Source: Clavaria fumosa | Taxonomy: Eukaryota; Basidiomycota; Agaricomycetes; Agaricales; Clavariaceae | Direction of reading: 5' to 3' | Length of the DNA stretch: 64,000 nucleotides | Assembly: GCA_951802425.1 (NCBI GenBank) | Contig: OX637799.1 | Span: 1,302,001 to 1,366,000 of the forward strand | Shown: positions 1 through 10,660 of the stretch, in pieces | Layout: each line of letters begins with the position of its first letter | Numbering within the stretch: position 1 is the first letter of the stretch | Notes under the pieces: model-generated | Told to the model about the DNA's origin: nothing | Database searches by the model: none | The model's input: only the letters and a program-made list of their open reading frames with translations | Made by a program: the position numbers and the translations under genes

Positions 1-59
1 AGGTAGGGTTCAATGCTAGTTACTTGACGCAAGGCAGAGCAAAAGGTCGGGGCAGACGC

Positions 60-1903
60 TCATCGAATCAGTTTGGCCGGATCCAGTTTGCTGTCTTTGA
101 ACACGTCAGTTTCAGTCAGCTGGAACGCGTGCCAAAATCGCAACGTCTCGTCGCCGGCACCGGTGACAATCGTCTCCCCGTTCGGGCTCATCGCGAGATA
201 AAGCACACGATGGCTATGGCCGGTGAGGGATGCTATCATGTTGAGGGTCGGGTATTTCCAAATGCAGATTTGGTTTTGCGCCGTGGTCGACGAGAAGCCA
301 TGCGTCGATACAAGCTCGTATGAGGTGCGAGACCAGATGAGATTGCACACCTTAGACAAGCTCTGTGAGTCAGGGATCTCGAAAAAGGCGACGACACACT
401 CACCTGACTACCCGTATCTAGGGCGCTTAGCATGGTACCGTTGCCTACATTCCAGAACCGGATGTGCTTGTCTTGCGTACCTCCGCCAGTGGCCAGCCTC
501 CTAGCTACATGGGGATCCCAAGCCAGAGCTTTTACGGCCGCCGTGTGCTCATTGAACTTCCAGAGCGGCGAATCGCCTTCTTCGCTTGCACTTCCGCCTC
601 CCGCTGGGTTCGAAATGCTGGCTCGACCGTTGCGGGCTCTGGTGGACCCTCTCAGATCCCAAATGCACACTTTGTTGTCATTACCACCGCTTGCTAGTGT
701 CGCCGTCTGCGGGCCATCGTCGTAACTCCACTTCAATCCGCAAACCTCTTGTCCATGTCCGGCACACCGCTTAAACGGCCGCTGTGTCGCTTCGCGCACG
801 TCCCGGTGTTGGACAGTGCGGTCGCGCGAGCCTGAGCTGAGGACATGTGCATTCCAGGCCAAAGCACCAATGCGCTGGCTGTGCGCTGGCTGATAGGTCC
901 GCAGTAGTTGCAATGTGCTTCCATCATAGATGTATAACAGTCCAGCCAGAGTGCCAACAGCCAGAGTTGTACCCTTCAGGAGGGGTCAGCGGAACGTGGC
1001 GGGAACGGATGAGGAGAACAAAGTACCTTCTGCACCCATGAGACTGAGCTGACGGTGTCTCCAGAGCTCGTCAAGTCACACAACTTGGACACCGCCGCGT
1101 TGTATGCCGTCCAGAGATAGACACATGAACCTAAACCGACCCCCAACACGTTTGTGCTTGACCAGTCGACTAAGTTGAGATAGAAATCGTCCGCGAGGTC
1201 GGGAGCATCCAAGACTCGGAATGGGGTTTTAGGAACCGAGCGGATGGTGCGTCGAGGGCTTTCAAGAATATAACGGCTCTCTGCGCGTATGGGACTGAGT
1301 GAGTACGCTTCGTCCGTGGTTGTGTCGAGCCGCCGACTAGGTGTAGCCGGATTGGAGGCAGCGGGAGAATTGAACGAGAATAGACGATGTCGTGTGGGAG
1401 TGGAAGGCAGGCCGGAAGCGTTTTGGCGAGTTGGGGACGAGGGTCGTTGGGGAGACGAGGGAGTGACTTCAGTGTGAAGGATCGACGTAAAAATAGCATT
1501 AGCTTGCTCTGTATGCAGTCGTCAGAAAAGTCGTATGTAGGACGCGTTGTGGGCGGGTACCTTTGAACGCGTCTGACTCTGACGGTATGATCCTGTTCCT
1601 TGTAGGAGTCGACGGTCTTTCATCCGCAAGATGGTAGGATGTTCGCAAGTCGCCTGATTCTCTTGAAGGCACGAATCTGTCCCCATAGTCTCGATTGAAC
1701 CTGGGTTGGTCAACCGGGGGCTCAGAAGAGCCAGTTTCGAGTGTGGCTGAGGATGGTCTTGATGATTCAAGCGAAGATGGAGGAGGATTGATGGAGAATA
1801 TCGAATTGAAGCGCGGTCGATTCCTCCTTGGTGCGTCCTCATCCGTGTCCTGGTGAGAGGCTCGAAGGCGCTTGCCAAATTGCGAGTTCTTGAGAGCGGA
1901 CAT
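60..1903 (-). CDS. CDH1: Cdh1/Fizzy-related WD40 activator of the APC/C
   Basis: Substrate-recruiting activator of the anaphase-promoting complex, a nuclear/cytosolic ubiquitin ligase that drives mitotic exit and G1. My model has four exons (1903-1561, 1508-1027, 973-404, 362-60). All splice sites are GT..AG and the phases agree, giving 565 residues. Seen in the protein: a C-box (DRFVPSR) near residue 75, a Cdh1-type linker ending in PFRVLDAPDLADDFYLNLVDWSS, then seven-bladed WD40 signatures (SSGSRDRTVQHRDVR, LASGGNDNKVCIWD, RLATGGGTQDKHIRFW, GAGDETLRFW). The last two residues are Ile-Arg, the IR tail that docks on the APC/C. The linker and the phrase HSHRVLYLAMSPNGETIVTGAGDETLRFW fit Cdh1/Fzr better than Cdc20. 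Start chosen at the first ATG of the open exon that holds the C-box; no other ATG lies upstream in that exon. Confidence 0.93.
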
Positions 1904-2257
1904 GGCGGTTAGGCGATGTTGACAGAGGTTAGAAATGGAAGCAGGTGTGTTGTTCGATGATTGAAGGGGGAATAGGAGAAAAGGGAATCAGAAAATACGT
2001 AACATGTACGACTGTTGCAGCTGCGCCCAAGCAGAGGGCCGTGTTGGCGTTGGGACGGTGAAAGAGCAAACGGAATGTCGCGCGTCGTGGTGGCTGACCA
2101 ATGTCTCACTTTATCCTCAGTTACAGCAGCCCTTGACTCTGGTATTAGTCCTTGATGTAATGAATTGACTTGTCTCCACCTAAGGTATGCATTCTTCTTT
2201 GGCTCCAATTACTAGAGGGCAGGGCTGATCTTCAACAGCAGTGACTAGATTTTTCAC
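1904..2257. other. Upstream region of the Cdh1 gene
   Basis: No coding region recognised. This stretch holds the 5' flank of the minus-strand Cdh1 gene and reaches the degraded left edge of the retrotransposon nest. A 99-codon open frame here has no recognisable domain and is not called. Confidence 0.5.
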
Positions 2258-2845
2258 ATGTTATGGTGATCCTGGGTGCATGACTGGCTAAAGCAACATA
2301 ATCCAGATATCAACTGGAAGAAGGCAGAACTGAACCTTACTCTTCATCCCCATGAGCCCCCACACCCCTGAAAACAAGTACCCTCACATCTGCAAGTATC
2401 CTGGACACCTGTTTTCCCAACACTGGCCCCACCCCAGATTGGCCCAGCCTCCACCCCATGGTCTTTAGTGAAGCAAAGTGGGATGAGCTTCCCTGCTCCT
2501 GCCTGGACTTCAACATTAAAATTGGGTTCAAAAGGACCTTGGGCACCTTTATTCTAAGCTATACTCACTGACACAAGAGGAGATGGTGGAGATGAACCAT
2601 TGGATGGATGAGCAGCTAGCTTCTGGACAAATCTGGCCCTCAAAATCCCCATATGCCAGCCCCTTCTTCTTCAAACATGAGAAGAACAAGCTGTGGCTGA
2701 TTATTGACTACTCAAGGCTGAATGTGCACCTGAGCAAGACAAGTACCCCCTCCCCCACATCTGAGACACAGTGGATGTGCTTAAGGGAGCATTGATCTAC
2801 TCTAAGATCAATGCAAAGGGAGGTTTCCCATTCATGCAGGTCTGG
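2258..2845 (+). mobile_element. B0: left part of an old gypsy pol fragment (protease end to RT)
   Basis: Degraded pol of the A/B chromovirus group. It begins within the end of the protease domain (ILGHDWLK-like) and runs into the RT N-terminus (motifs SPYASPFFFKHEK and IIDYSRLN, 2640-2730). Frames are broken. It is cut at 2845 by insertion of A1; the 5 bp TCTGG (2841-2845) is repeated right after A1 (8722-8726), where the same RT sentence continues. The left end is fuzzy, with no LTR seen. The sequence is closest to family B, by eye. Confidence 0.8.
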
Positions 2846-3148
2846 TGTCAGGATCGCTTACATAAGCACATGAGAAAGGTCAGGATGGGATTACAAAAGA
2901 GTTGTGGGAAAATTGTGGGAAAGTCATGTGATCGGAATGGTTGCCGGATTACATAATGGTGCATCACATGACCCAGGCCTCAGGCGCATCACGTGATGTT
3001 TGGGTCCGAGCATGGGAAAACCGGCAATGCCCGACTGTCTGCTATATATACTATGACTTTTTCTGTCTTATACCCTTTTCCCCTTATGTTAGTATCGTCA
3101 TCATCAACCTTACATTAAGTTGTGTGAACTGTGAGACTAAGTCTGACA
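2846..3148 (+). repeat. A1 5' LTR
   Basis: Begins TGTCAGGATCGC and ends AAGTCTGACA. It holds a TATA box (3043-3050), a pyrimidine stretch and ATGTTAGTAT (3086-3095), the likely RNA start (see the PBS). One CACGTG box survives in the U3 part; the other expected positions have decayed to CATGTG/CACATG forms. Confidence 0.9.
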
Positions 3149-3150
3149 CA

Positions 3151-3160
3151 ATACTAACAT
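3151..3160 (+). promoter_or_regulatory. A1 primer-binding site, self-priming type
   Basis: ATACTAACAT lies 2 nt inside the 5' LTR and is the exact reverse complement of ATGTTAGTAT in the LTR (3086-3095), 36 nt after the TATA box. In Tf1-like chromoviruses the folded 5' end of the element RNA primes reverse transcription instead of a tRNA; this arrangement fits that mechanism. No tRNA-type TGG start is seen here. Confidence 0.7.
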
Positions 3161-3797
3161 CAACCCCTGCCCTAGCCCCATGTCCTAACCCAGCTAGCCT
3201 GGACCCCTATCTCAAACTGTCACACTCTGTGACAGCTTATCCCCCTCATCCTCTTTCTCTTTACCCTGCCCATGGTGTGCAACAGAACTGTGTGAAATTT
3301 TTACTGTGTGTAGATACATGTGACCAGACCTGGAGGAAGTCTACTGTGACCCTCCCCAAGAGATACCGAGTGCCAAAGGCCCAGAACTTTGCTTTACAGC
3401 TACATACCAGTGAATCGTGTAGTGTACAGGGCACGGAAAGGCCCTATACATAGTTTTTCTGTAGTTTCCTGGTCCAGTGGACAGGGCCCTTGCTCTGTGA
3501 CCATTGTCAGAAGGGCACACGGGCAACTCACTAGGAGTTGTGGAGTGACCACCTGGGACACCATTCAGGCCCCACGCTAGCAACAGGTTTTATAGAATAA
3601 GAGTTCTATAAGTACCTAGATACATAGAGAGCAGCCTGAGAGGACAGGACTGCTAAGAGATCGAAGAAATCCTGAGTGCCCAAGGCCTGGAATTTTATTT
3701 ACAGCATCTGCATCCAAGACCAGGTCGAGCCCAGCTCCCCCCTGATTCCCCCGTTACTGATGTCCCCGAAACCCCATCACCACCACCAGGGTCTGTG
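3161..3797 (+). other. A1 untranslated leader
   Basis: About 640 bp with no coding frame of its own. It contains an imperfect direct repeat of about 32 bp (3368-3400 and 3674-3705), each ending in a pyrimidine-rich TTTACAGC that looks like a 3' splice site. The same leader occurs in B1 and A2. Confidence 0.6.
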
Positions 3798-4799
3798 ATG
3801 GCTGACCACGTTGCCCTGCCTGCAGCCCAACCAATGAGGCTTGACTTATCTGTTGCCCCCTTCGATGGGCAGAAAAAGAATTTCCACACATTCCTCTGTT
3901 CACTTCACCTCCAGTTTATGGCAAATCTGGTTATCTATGCCATGGACCCGGCAAAGGTCCTCTACACCCTCAGCAAGATCACTGGGGATGGGTTTGCCAC
4001 TGAGTGGGCAAATATGAAGGGAGAAGAGATCCTGGGAAATGATGAGGCTGGATCCTGGGTAGACTTTGTGGAGGAGATGAAACGGGCATTTGATGACCCG
4101 AATGACTGTGTGACCGCCCTTGCAGACATTGCGAGGCTGAAACAGGCCTCTGCGACAGCCCCAGAGTTCTTTGCAAAGTTCGAGACACTGTTCCGCCAAG
4201 CAGGAATGGCTGAGGCAGCTGATTCGGATATCTTGGTTCACTGGCTAGAGTTGAACCTGAGTAGGAGATTGGTGGGGAAGATCTATAGCATCTCGCTGAT
4301 GCCTGAGACCTATGTGGAGTGGAAGGCACTAGCAGAAAAACTTGATGCCCAGCAGCGCTGCCTTGATGGAGTCATCATGCAGCAGAATTCCGTCCGCCCA
4401 GCTCTGCCCATAGCCAGCCGACCCCTCCCCCAACCAACCCGCTTCACCACAGCCCCTCGCCCCTTCCTGGCCCAGCCACGGGCCCGCACCCCTGCCCCTC
4501 CTGTCATGCCGCGTCCCGCCAGTGCTGGTGATGCCATGTTGGTCAATCGTGCACGTGCCCCTGGAGTAGGACGCACCTGTTTCTGATGTGGCCAAGCTGG
4601 CCACATGGTGAGAGACTGTCTCCTCCCAGACACACGCCCACAGATCCCGAGGCTGCAGGTCTGCGCTGTGGAAAGCCAGGCACGAAGTGCCGAGGACTAC
4701 AAGAATCAGATTGCTTTGCTCTTAGACTGTGTGGCATTGTTGGAGAGAGAGAAGAGGGCTCCTACTGAGGAGCTGGATTTTGGAGATGAGGCCCAGTGA
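3798..4799 (+). pseudogene. A1 gag (capsid/nucleocapsid), one nonsense codon
   Basis: Structural protein of the element. The retrotransposon gag domain is near the N-terminus (PFDGQKKNFHTFL, then an alpha-helical capsid region), followed by a Pro/Ala/Arg-rich linker and a CCHC zinc knuckle. The knuckle is interrupted by TGA at about 4584, exactly where the intact A2 copy has CGA (CFRCGQAGHM). After that the frame runs on to TGA at 4797-4799, where pol begins in the -1 frame. Start: ATG at 3798, matching A2. Confidence 0.85.
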
Positions 4800-7700
4800 G
4801 TCCGAACTGGCATCTCAAGAGTAGTCACCCCAGCCCCCCTTCCGTCCCTGTGTCCGCAGTGAGTATACCCAAATATACAATCTTGCAGTGGAGACATACC
4901 CGAATTGAGGCTGAGGAGAAGGACAAAGTGGAAACAGAAACCACTGATAATGAAATACTGCAAAAGGAAAGGGTGGCTAGCAGGAAAGCAGAGCTGATTA
5001 AGCACCTTGTGGAGGTGCTGAAAGACTCCCTGATATGCACCCCCCGAGAGCTCTCTATCCGGGTGCACCTGGAAGCTCTCAGCACTGGCAGGGGGGCAAC
5101 CACGAAAGCCCTTGTCGATTCAGGCTGCACCAACTGCTTTATGGACTTGGAGTGGGCTAGAAAAGTGGGATTAGAGCCATCCCCCCTGTTGAACTTGATC
5201 ACCATGTACAATGTGGATGGGACACAGAACAGGGATGGCAAGATCCAGTATGGGATAGAGCTGCTTGTGACAGTTGGCGATCACCGGGAACGGATCCACT
5301 TCCTGCTAGGGAAGACCCAGTCCCACATGGCGATCCTTGGGCATGATTGGTTAAAACATCATAACCCAGAGATCAACTGGGTGAAAGCTGAAGTAAAGCT
5401 CACTCGCTGCCCCCATGCCTGTGCCTCTTCCCTGTACAGCCGCCCAATGCCTAAACGAGCCCCTGCACCCCCGAAAATGAGTACCCTGGCCTCCACCAGT
5501 ATTCCAGACACCCGTTTTCCCAATGCTGGCCCCACACCTGATTGGCCCAGTCTCTACCCCACAGTCTTTAGTGAAGCAAAGTGGGATGAGCTCCCCTGCT
5601 CCCGCCCTGACTTTGACATTAAAATCGAGTTCAAAACTGATCCTGGGCACCTCTCCACCAAGCTGTACTCACTAACATGGGCAGAGATGGTGGAGATGAA
5701 CTGATGGGTGGATGAGCAGTTAGCATCTGGACGTATCCGACCCTCAAAATCCCCGTATGCAAGCCCATTCTTCTTCAAACATGAGAAGGACAAGCTGCGG
5801 CCAATTATCGACTACTCGAGGCTAAATGCACATCTGATCAAAGACAAATACCCCCTCCCATGCATCAGAGACACAGTGGATGTGCTTAAGGGAGCGTCTA
5901 TCTACTCCAAGATAGATGCAAAGGGTGGCTTCCCCTCAATGCAGGTTTGGCTGGAACACCAGCACTGTTGCGCTTTCCTAACACCTCGCAGACTCTTTGA
6001 ACCAGCCATCATGTGGTTTGGGCTACAGAATGCACCTGCAACCTTTCAGTGCTTCATGAATCATGTGCTGAGAGAGGAGATTGCAGGAGGACATGTCTGG
6101 GCCTATGTTGACGATGTCATAGTGTTCGCAGAGGACTTGGCTACTCACCAGTACTGGATGGATCGAGTTTTGGAGAAGTTTGGAAAGAATGGGTTGTGCC
6201 TCAGACTCAGTAAATGCGAGTTTGAAAAAAGTGAGATGATGAAGATCTCTCACAACTGCTTGGAACACAATCTGGCAAAGGGTGAAGCAGTGCAGAACTG
6301 GCCATGACCTAGGAAAGTGAAGGAGGTGCAGAGGTTTAATGGGATGCTGAACTACCTATGTCGGCACATCCCAAATCTCTCAGCCCAAGCCAAACCCTTA
6401 TTCCAGCTGACTGGGAAGGTTCCATGGAAATGGGAAGTGGAGGAAGAAAAGGCCTTCCAGGACCTCCGCCTAGCACTAGTATCAGCACCTGTCTTGGCTC
6501 TACCACAAGACAAAGGGAGGTGGAAGGTAGAAACGGATGCGAGTAACCTAGTGACTGGTGGAGTGCTCTCGCAGCAGCAGATGGATGGGACCTGGAAAGT
6601 GGTGGACTACATCTCCCAAGCCCTCACTGCAGCTGAGAAGAATTACAACGTGTATGACAAAGAGTTCTTGGCAGTAATCCGGGCATTTCACAAGTGGCAG
6701 GCATACCTCATCGGAGTGGAAGAGACAATTGAGATCTGGACAGACCACGCAAACCTTCAGTACTTCCGAAAACCCCAGAAGCTGAAGCCGAGGAAGGTCT
6801 GTTGGGTTGGCGAGCTCCAGTGCTTTGACTTCGGGATCAAGTACCACACTGGAAAATCGAACACAAAGGCAGATGCACTCTTGCGGAGGCCAGACTATGG
6901 AGAAATGGTGGAGGAGGATGCACCAGTGCAAGTCTTCCCAGAAGTGGAGACCTGCACGTCATTCATGTCGGAAATGGAGACGCTGCTCCAGAAAAATAGC
7001 GCAGTACATGTGCAGAAGCCAGAAGAGCTGGATGATGAGTGGACAAGAGATCGAATGGGACTCTGGCGGAAGGCCAAAATCACCTGGGTGCCCCCAGAGG
7101 CACGTGAGGCAGTGCTTGCCTTCGAGCATGACCTTCCCATCGCTGGTCACCCAGGCCCCCAGAAGCTGAGAGCAGTGTTGCTGAGGTCCTACTGGTGGGT
7201 GGGGATGGTGAAGGACTCAGATTGGTATGCGGGAGGGTGTCAGATGTGCCAGAAAGTGAAGCCTGACCGCACTAGGCGTGCCACTCCGCTCCACCCTCAC
7301 CCTGTGCCCGAAGGGCCTTGGGCAGTGATCTCTTGGGACATTGTGGGCCCTTTCCCCCTCTCCTGTGGGCACAATGCCATCCTGGTCATTGTGGACAAGT
7401 TCACAAAGCAGACCCTCATCAAGGCTATCGGCCTTGACCTCACTGGACTTGGTGCTGCTCGTGTCCTCTGAGACCGGGTCTTCTGTGACCATGGAGTTCC
7501 GCAGAAAGTTGTGAGTGACCGGGGCACACAGTTTGTGTCTAAGTTTATGAAGGAGTTTTATGGGATGATTGGGGTTAAGGCAAACCTGAGTACAGCCTTC
7601 TACCCCCAGACAGATGGACAGATGGAATGGGTCAACCAGGAGGTTGAGGTGTATCTCCGGGCCTATGTGGACCACCTACAGGATGATTGGGCAGAATGGC

Positions 7701-8406
7701 TGTCTACTGCTGAGTTCGTGCTCAATAACCATGAGCATTCAGCCACTGGATTCACGCCCTTCTACCTAGAATATGGCCGGCACCCATGGAATGGTGGAAT
7801 CCGGCCACCCTCGGAGGTGAATCCTGCAGCAGATGAGTGGATGGCCAAACTCACAGAGTCTTGGAGAGCAGCCAGGGAAGCAATGGGGAAAGCGGCAGAT
7901 GCGATGAAGGCCAGCTATGATAAAGGAAAGCAGCTGAGTCAGAAATACTCGAAGGGAGACTTAGTCTGGTTGGACACACGGAACCTAAAAATGGATCAAC
8001 CCTCCAAGAAGCTTGACAACAAGTGGGCTGGACCCTTCATGGTTGAGGAAAAGGTTGGACCAGCAGTGTACCAGCTCAAGCTCCCCCGAGCATGGTGCAT
8101 TCATCAGGTCTTCAATGAGCTGCTACTCACTCCGTATATCGCACCCTCTTTCCTTTCTCAGAGTCTACCTCCGCCCCCCCTCCCATGATTGATGATGACC
8201 ACTTGGAGTATGAAGTTGAAGCCATCCTTGATGTCAAAAAGGTGGGACATGGGGTGAAGTACCTGGTGAAATGGTTGGGGTACCCTGTGGAGGAGAACAC
8301 TTGGGAACCTCGTTGCAACCTCACTAACATCACGCTGTTGCTCCAAGACTTTTTCCAGCAACACCCCGACAAGGCAAAGTTAGCAGGTCGGGATGCCCAG
8401 CCTTAA
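4796..8406 (+). pseudogene. A1 pol (protease-RT-RNase H-integrase-chromodomain), broken
   Basis: The -1 frame begins by overlapping the gag stop. Domains in order: aspartic protease (ALVDSGCTNCF, about 5105), RT (YVDD at about 6105), RNase H (VETDASN, about 6530), integrase zinc finger and DDE core (7120-7650), and a C-terminal chromodomain (YLVKWLGYPVEENTWEP, about 8262-8310). Breaks: TGA at 5702-5704, 6305-6307 and 7469-7471, all where A2 or the consensus has CGA; a 15-bp in-frame deletion in RT at about 6237; and a 1-nt loss in a C-run at about 8180 that puts the chromodomain out of frame. Not functional as it stands. Confidence 0.88.
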
Positions 8407-8417
8407 GAGGGGGGTGA

Positions 8418-8721
8418 TGTCAGGATTGCTTACATAAGCACATGAGAAAGGTCAGGATGGGATTACAAAAGAGTCGTGGGAAAATCGTGGGAAAGTCACA
8501 TGATCAGAATGGTCGCTGGATTACATAATGGCGTGTCACGTGACCCAGGCCTCGGGTGCATCACGTGACGTTTGGGTCCGAGTGTGGGAAAACTGGCAAT
8601 GCCCGAACTGTCTGCTATATATACTACGACTTTTTCTGTCTTATACCTTTTTCCCCTTATGTTAGTATCATCATCATTGACCTTACGTTAAGTTGTGTGA
8701 ACTGTGAGACTAAGTCTGACA
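8418..8721 (+). repeat. A1 3' LTR
   Basis: Begins TGTCAGGATTGC directly after the polypurine tract and ends TCTGACA. It is followed by TCTGG (8722-8726), the second copy of the target-site duplication, and then by the interrupted B0 RT. Confidence 0.9.
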
Positions 8722-8891
8722 TCTGGCCAGAGCACCAGCACCCCTGCACCTTCTTGACACCTCATGGACTCTTTGAACCAGCTGTCATGTGGTTTGGACT
8801 GCAGAATGCACCTGCCACCTTCCAACATTTCATGAATCATGTGCTGAGGGAGGAGATTGTGGGAGGACATGTCTGAGCTTATGTGGATGAT
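8722..8891 (+). mobile_element. B0: right part of the old RT fragment
   Basis: Continues the RT of B0 after A1 (WPEHQH..FLTPHGLFEPAVMWFGLQNAPATFQ). It stops inside the catalytic YVDD sequence (a TGA precedes it at 8875) because B1 starts at 8892. No continuation of this RT is found after the right end of B1, so a deletion or recombination has removed it. Confidence 0.8.
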
Positions 8892-9180
8892 TGTTAGGAT
8901 TGCTTACCTAAGCCATCCCAAAAAACAGGAGCTGTGGAGAAACTAGAGAAGATAGTTGGAAGGTCACATGACCTGTGGTGGAGGATTATGTAATCGAGAG
9001 ATCACATGACTTGGGCTTGGGCATGTCATGTGATCCGAGAGGTCTGAGCATGGGAACACCAGCAAATGCCAAAGCTCTTGCTATATATACTACATTGTTT
9101 CCATTTTTGTACTCTTTTCCCCTTATCTTAGTATTGTCATCATGACCTTACCCCTAAGTTGTGTGAGACCCAGTCTGATA
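8892..9180 (+). repeat. B1 5' LTR
   Basis: 289 bp, TGTTAGGATT..CAGTCTGATA. TATA box at about 9083-9090; ATCTTAGTATT (9125-9135) is the reverse complement of the PBS. The CACGTG boxes of family A appear here as CACATG/CATGTG, consistent with CpG loss. Confidence 0.85.
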
Positions 9181-9181
9181 T

Positions 9182-9192
9182 AATACTAAGAT
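9182..9192 (+). promoter_or_regulatory. B1 primer-binding site, self-priming type
   Basis: AATACTAAGAT, 1 nt inside the LTR, pairs perfectly over 11 nt with ATCTTAGTATT (9125-9135) in the LTR. Compared with family A, one position has changed in both strands of the pairing (G to C and C to G), so the complementarity is kept. Confidence 0.72.
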
Positions 9193-9745
9193 CCACCTGT
9201 CTGCCCTAGCCCCATGTCCTAACCTGGCTAGCCTGGACCCTTAATCTCAAACTGTGACATGTTGTCACAGCTCAGCCCCTATCATCCTCTTCTTCTTTAC
9301 CCTGCCCGCAGTGTGTAACAGAACTGCACGAAATTTTTACTGTGTGTAGATACACATGACCAGACCTGGAGGAAGTCTACTGTGACTCCCCAAGTGATAC
9401 CAAGTGCCCAAGGCCCAGAACTTTATTTTACAGCCACCATACCCCTCCCAGTGAATCATGTAGTGTACAGGGCAAGGAAAGGCCCTCTACATAGTCTTTC
9501 TGTAGTTTCCTGGTCCAGTGGACAGGGCCCTTGCTCTGTGACCATTGTCAGAAGGGTGCATGGGCAACTCATTAAGAGTTGTGGAGCGACACCATTTGGG
9601 CCCCATGCTAGCAATAGTTTCATAGAATAAGAGTTCTATAGGTACATAAGTACCTAGAAGAGCAGCCTGAGAGGACAGGACTGTTAAGAGATTGAAGAAA
9701 TCCTGAGTGCCAAAGGCCTGGAATTTTATTTTACAGTGCTACAGA

Positions 9746-10660
9746 ATGCTGGACCTAGCTGTTGCCCCCTTTGATGGGCAGAAAAGGAACTTCCATACAT
9801 TCCTCTGATCCCTTCGCCTCCTGTTTATGGCAAACCTGACTGTCTATGCTGTGGACCTGGTGAAGGTCCTTTTTGCTCTGAGCAAAATTACTGGAGAAGG
9901 ATTCACTGCAGAGTGGGCAAATATGAAGGCAGAAGAGATCCTGGGTAGTGGCGAGGCCAGAACCTGGGCAGAGTTTGTGGAGGAGATGAAGCGCACATTC
10001 AATGACCCAAATGACTGTGCAACTGCCCTTGCCGATATTGCAGGGCTGAAACAGGGTGCCATGACAGCACTGGAGTTCTTCACGAAATTCGAGACACTGT
10101 TCTGACAGGCGAAGTTGAGTGCAGAGAAGGACTCAGGAATCCTAGTCCATTGGCTGGAGTTGAACCTGAGTAGGAGGTTGGTGGAGAGAATCTATGGTGT
10201 CTCCCTGATGCCAGAGACATATGGAGAATGGAAGGTGCTGGCTGAGAGGCTTGATGCCCAGCAAAGGCGACTGGATGGGATACTCACGGAACAGACACTG
10301 CGACCCACTGTGACCCCTGCGCGACCCACCGCGACCCTACTGCGACCTGCCGTGACCGTTTTGTGACCTCCTGTGACCCCTCTGCTGCATACTCCAGATG
10401 TGGTCATGGCCCGAGGATGGGCCCCTGCTGATGAGAGATGTTGTTTCTGATGCCACCAGACTGGCCATGCTGTCCATTTCTGCCCCCTGCCTGATACACG
10501 TCTGCAGGTCCCAAGGGCCCAAACCCAGGCAGCACCATGTGCCCCCCAAATGGCAGAGGGATATGAGAAAGAGATTGCATGGCTCCGAGCCTGCATAGAG
10601 CTGTGTGAGAGAGAGAGGAGGACTCCCGCTGGGGAGAAGAAGTGTGCCAGCCCCCTTTTC
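9746..10660 (+). pseudogene. B1 gag remnant
   Basis: Starts at ATG 9746 with the gag motif AVAPFDGQKRNFHTFL. It is broken by a TGA after that motif, a TGA at about 10103 (CGA in relatives), and several others in the linker and at the zinc knuckle (CF*CHQTGHAV, about 10440-10475). The linker is enriched in repeated RPT/VTP codons. Limits are approximate. Confidence 0.75.

Larger units (their letters stand above)
2846..8721 (+). mobile_element. A1: chromovirus (Ty3/gypsy with chromodomain), decayed
   Basis: A complete but inactivated LTR retrotransposon of 5876 bp, flanked by the 5-bp duplication TCTGG. Order: 5' LTR 2846-3148, self-complementary PBS 3151-3160, leader of about 640 bp, gag 3798-4799, pol in the -1 frame 4796-8406, polypurine tract AAGAGGGGGGTGA (8405-8417), 3' LTR 8418-8721. 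The two LTRs differ at roughly 20 places, nearly all transitions, so this copy is clearly older than A2 or D2. It is nested inside B0. Confidence 0.92.

Noticed and set aside
223..1041. Plus-strand open frames across the Cdh1 gene
   Set aside because: Shadows of the well-supported minus-strand WD40 gene.
3470..3560. tRNA-like A-box (TGGTCCAGTGG) in the family A leader
   Set aside because: No B-box, no cloverleaf could be drawn, and the segment is repeated in every A/B leader as part of the element.
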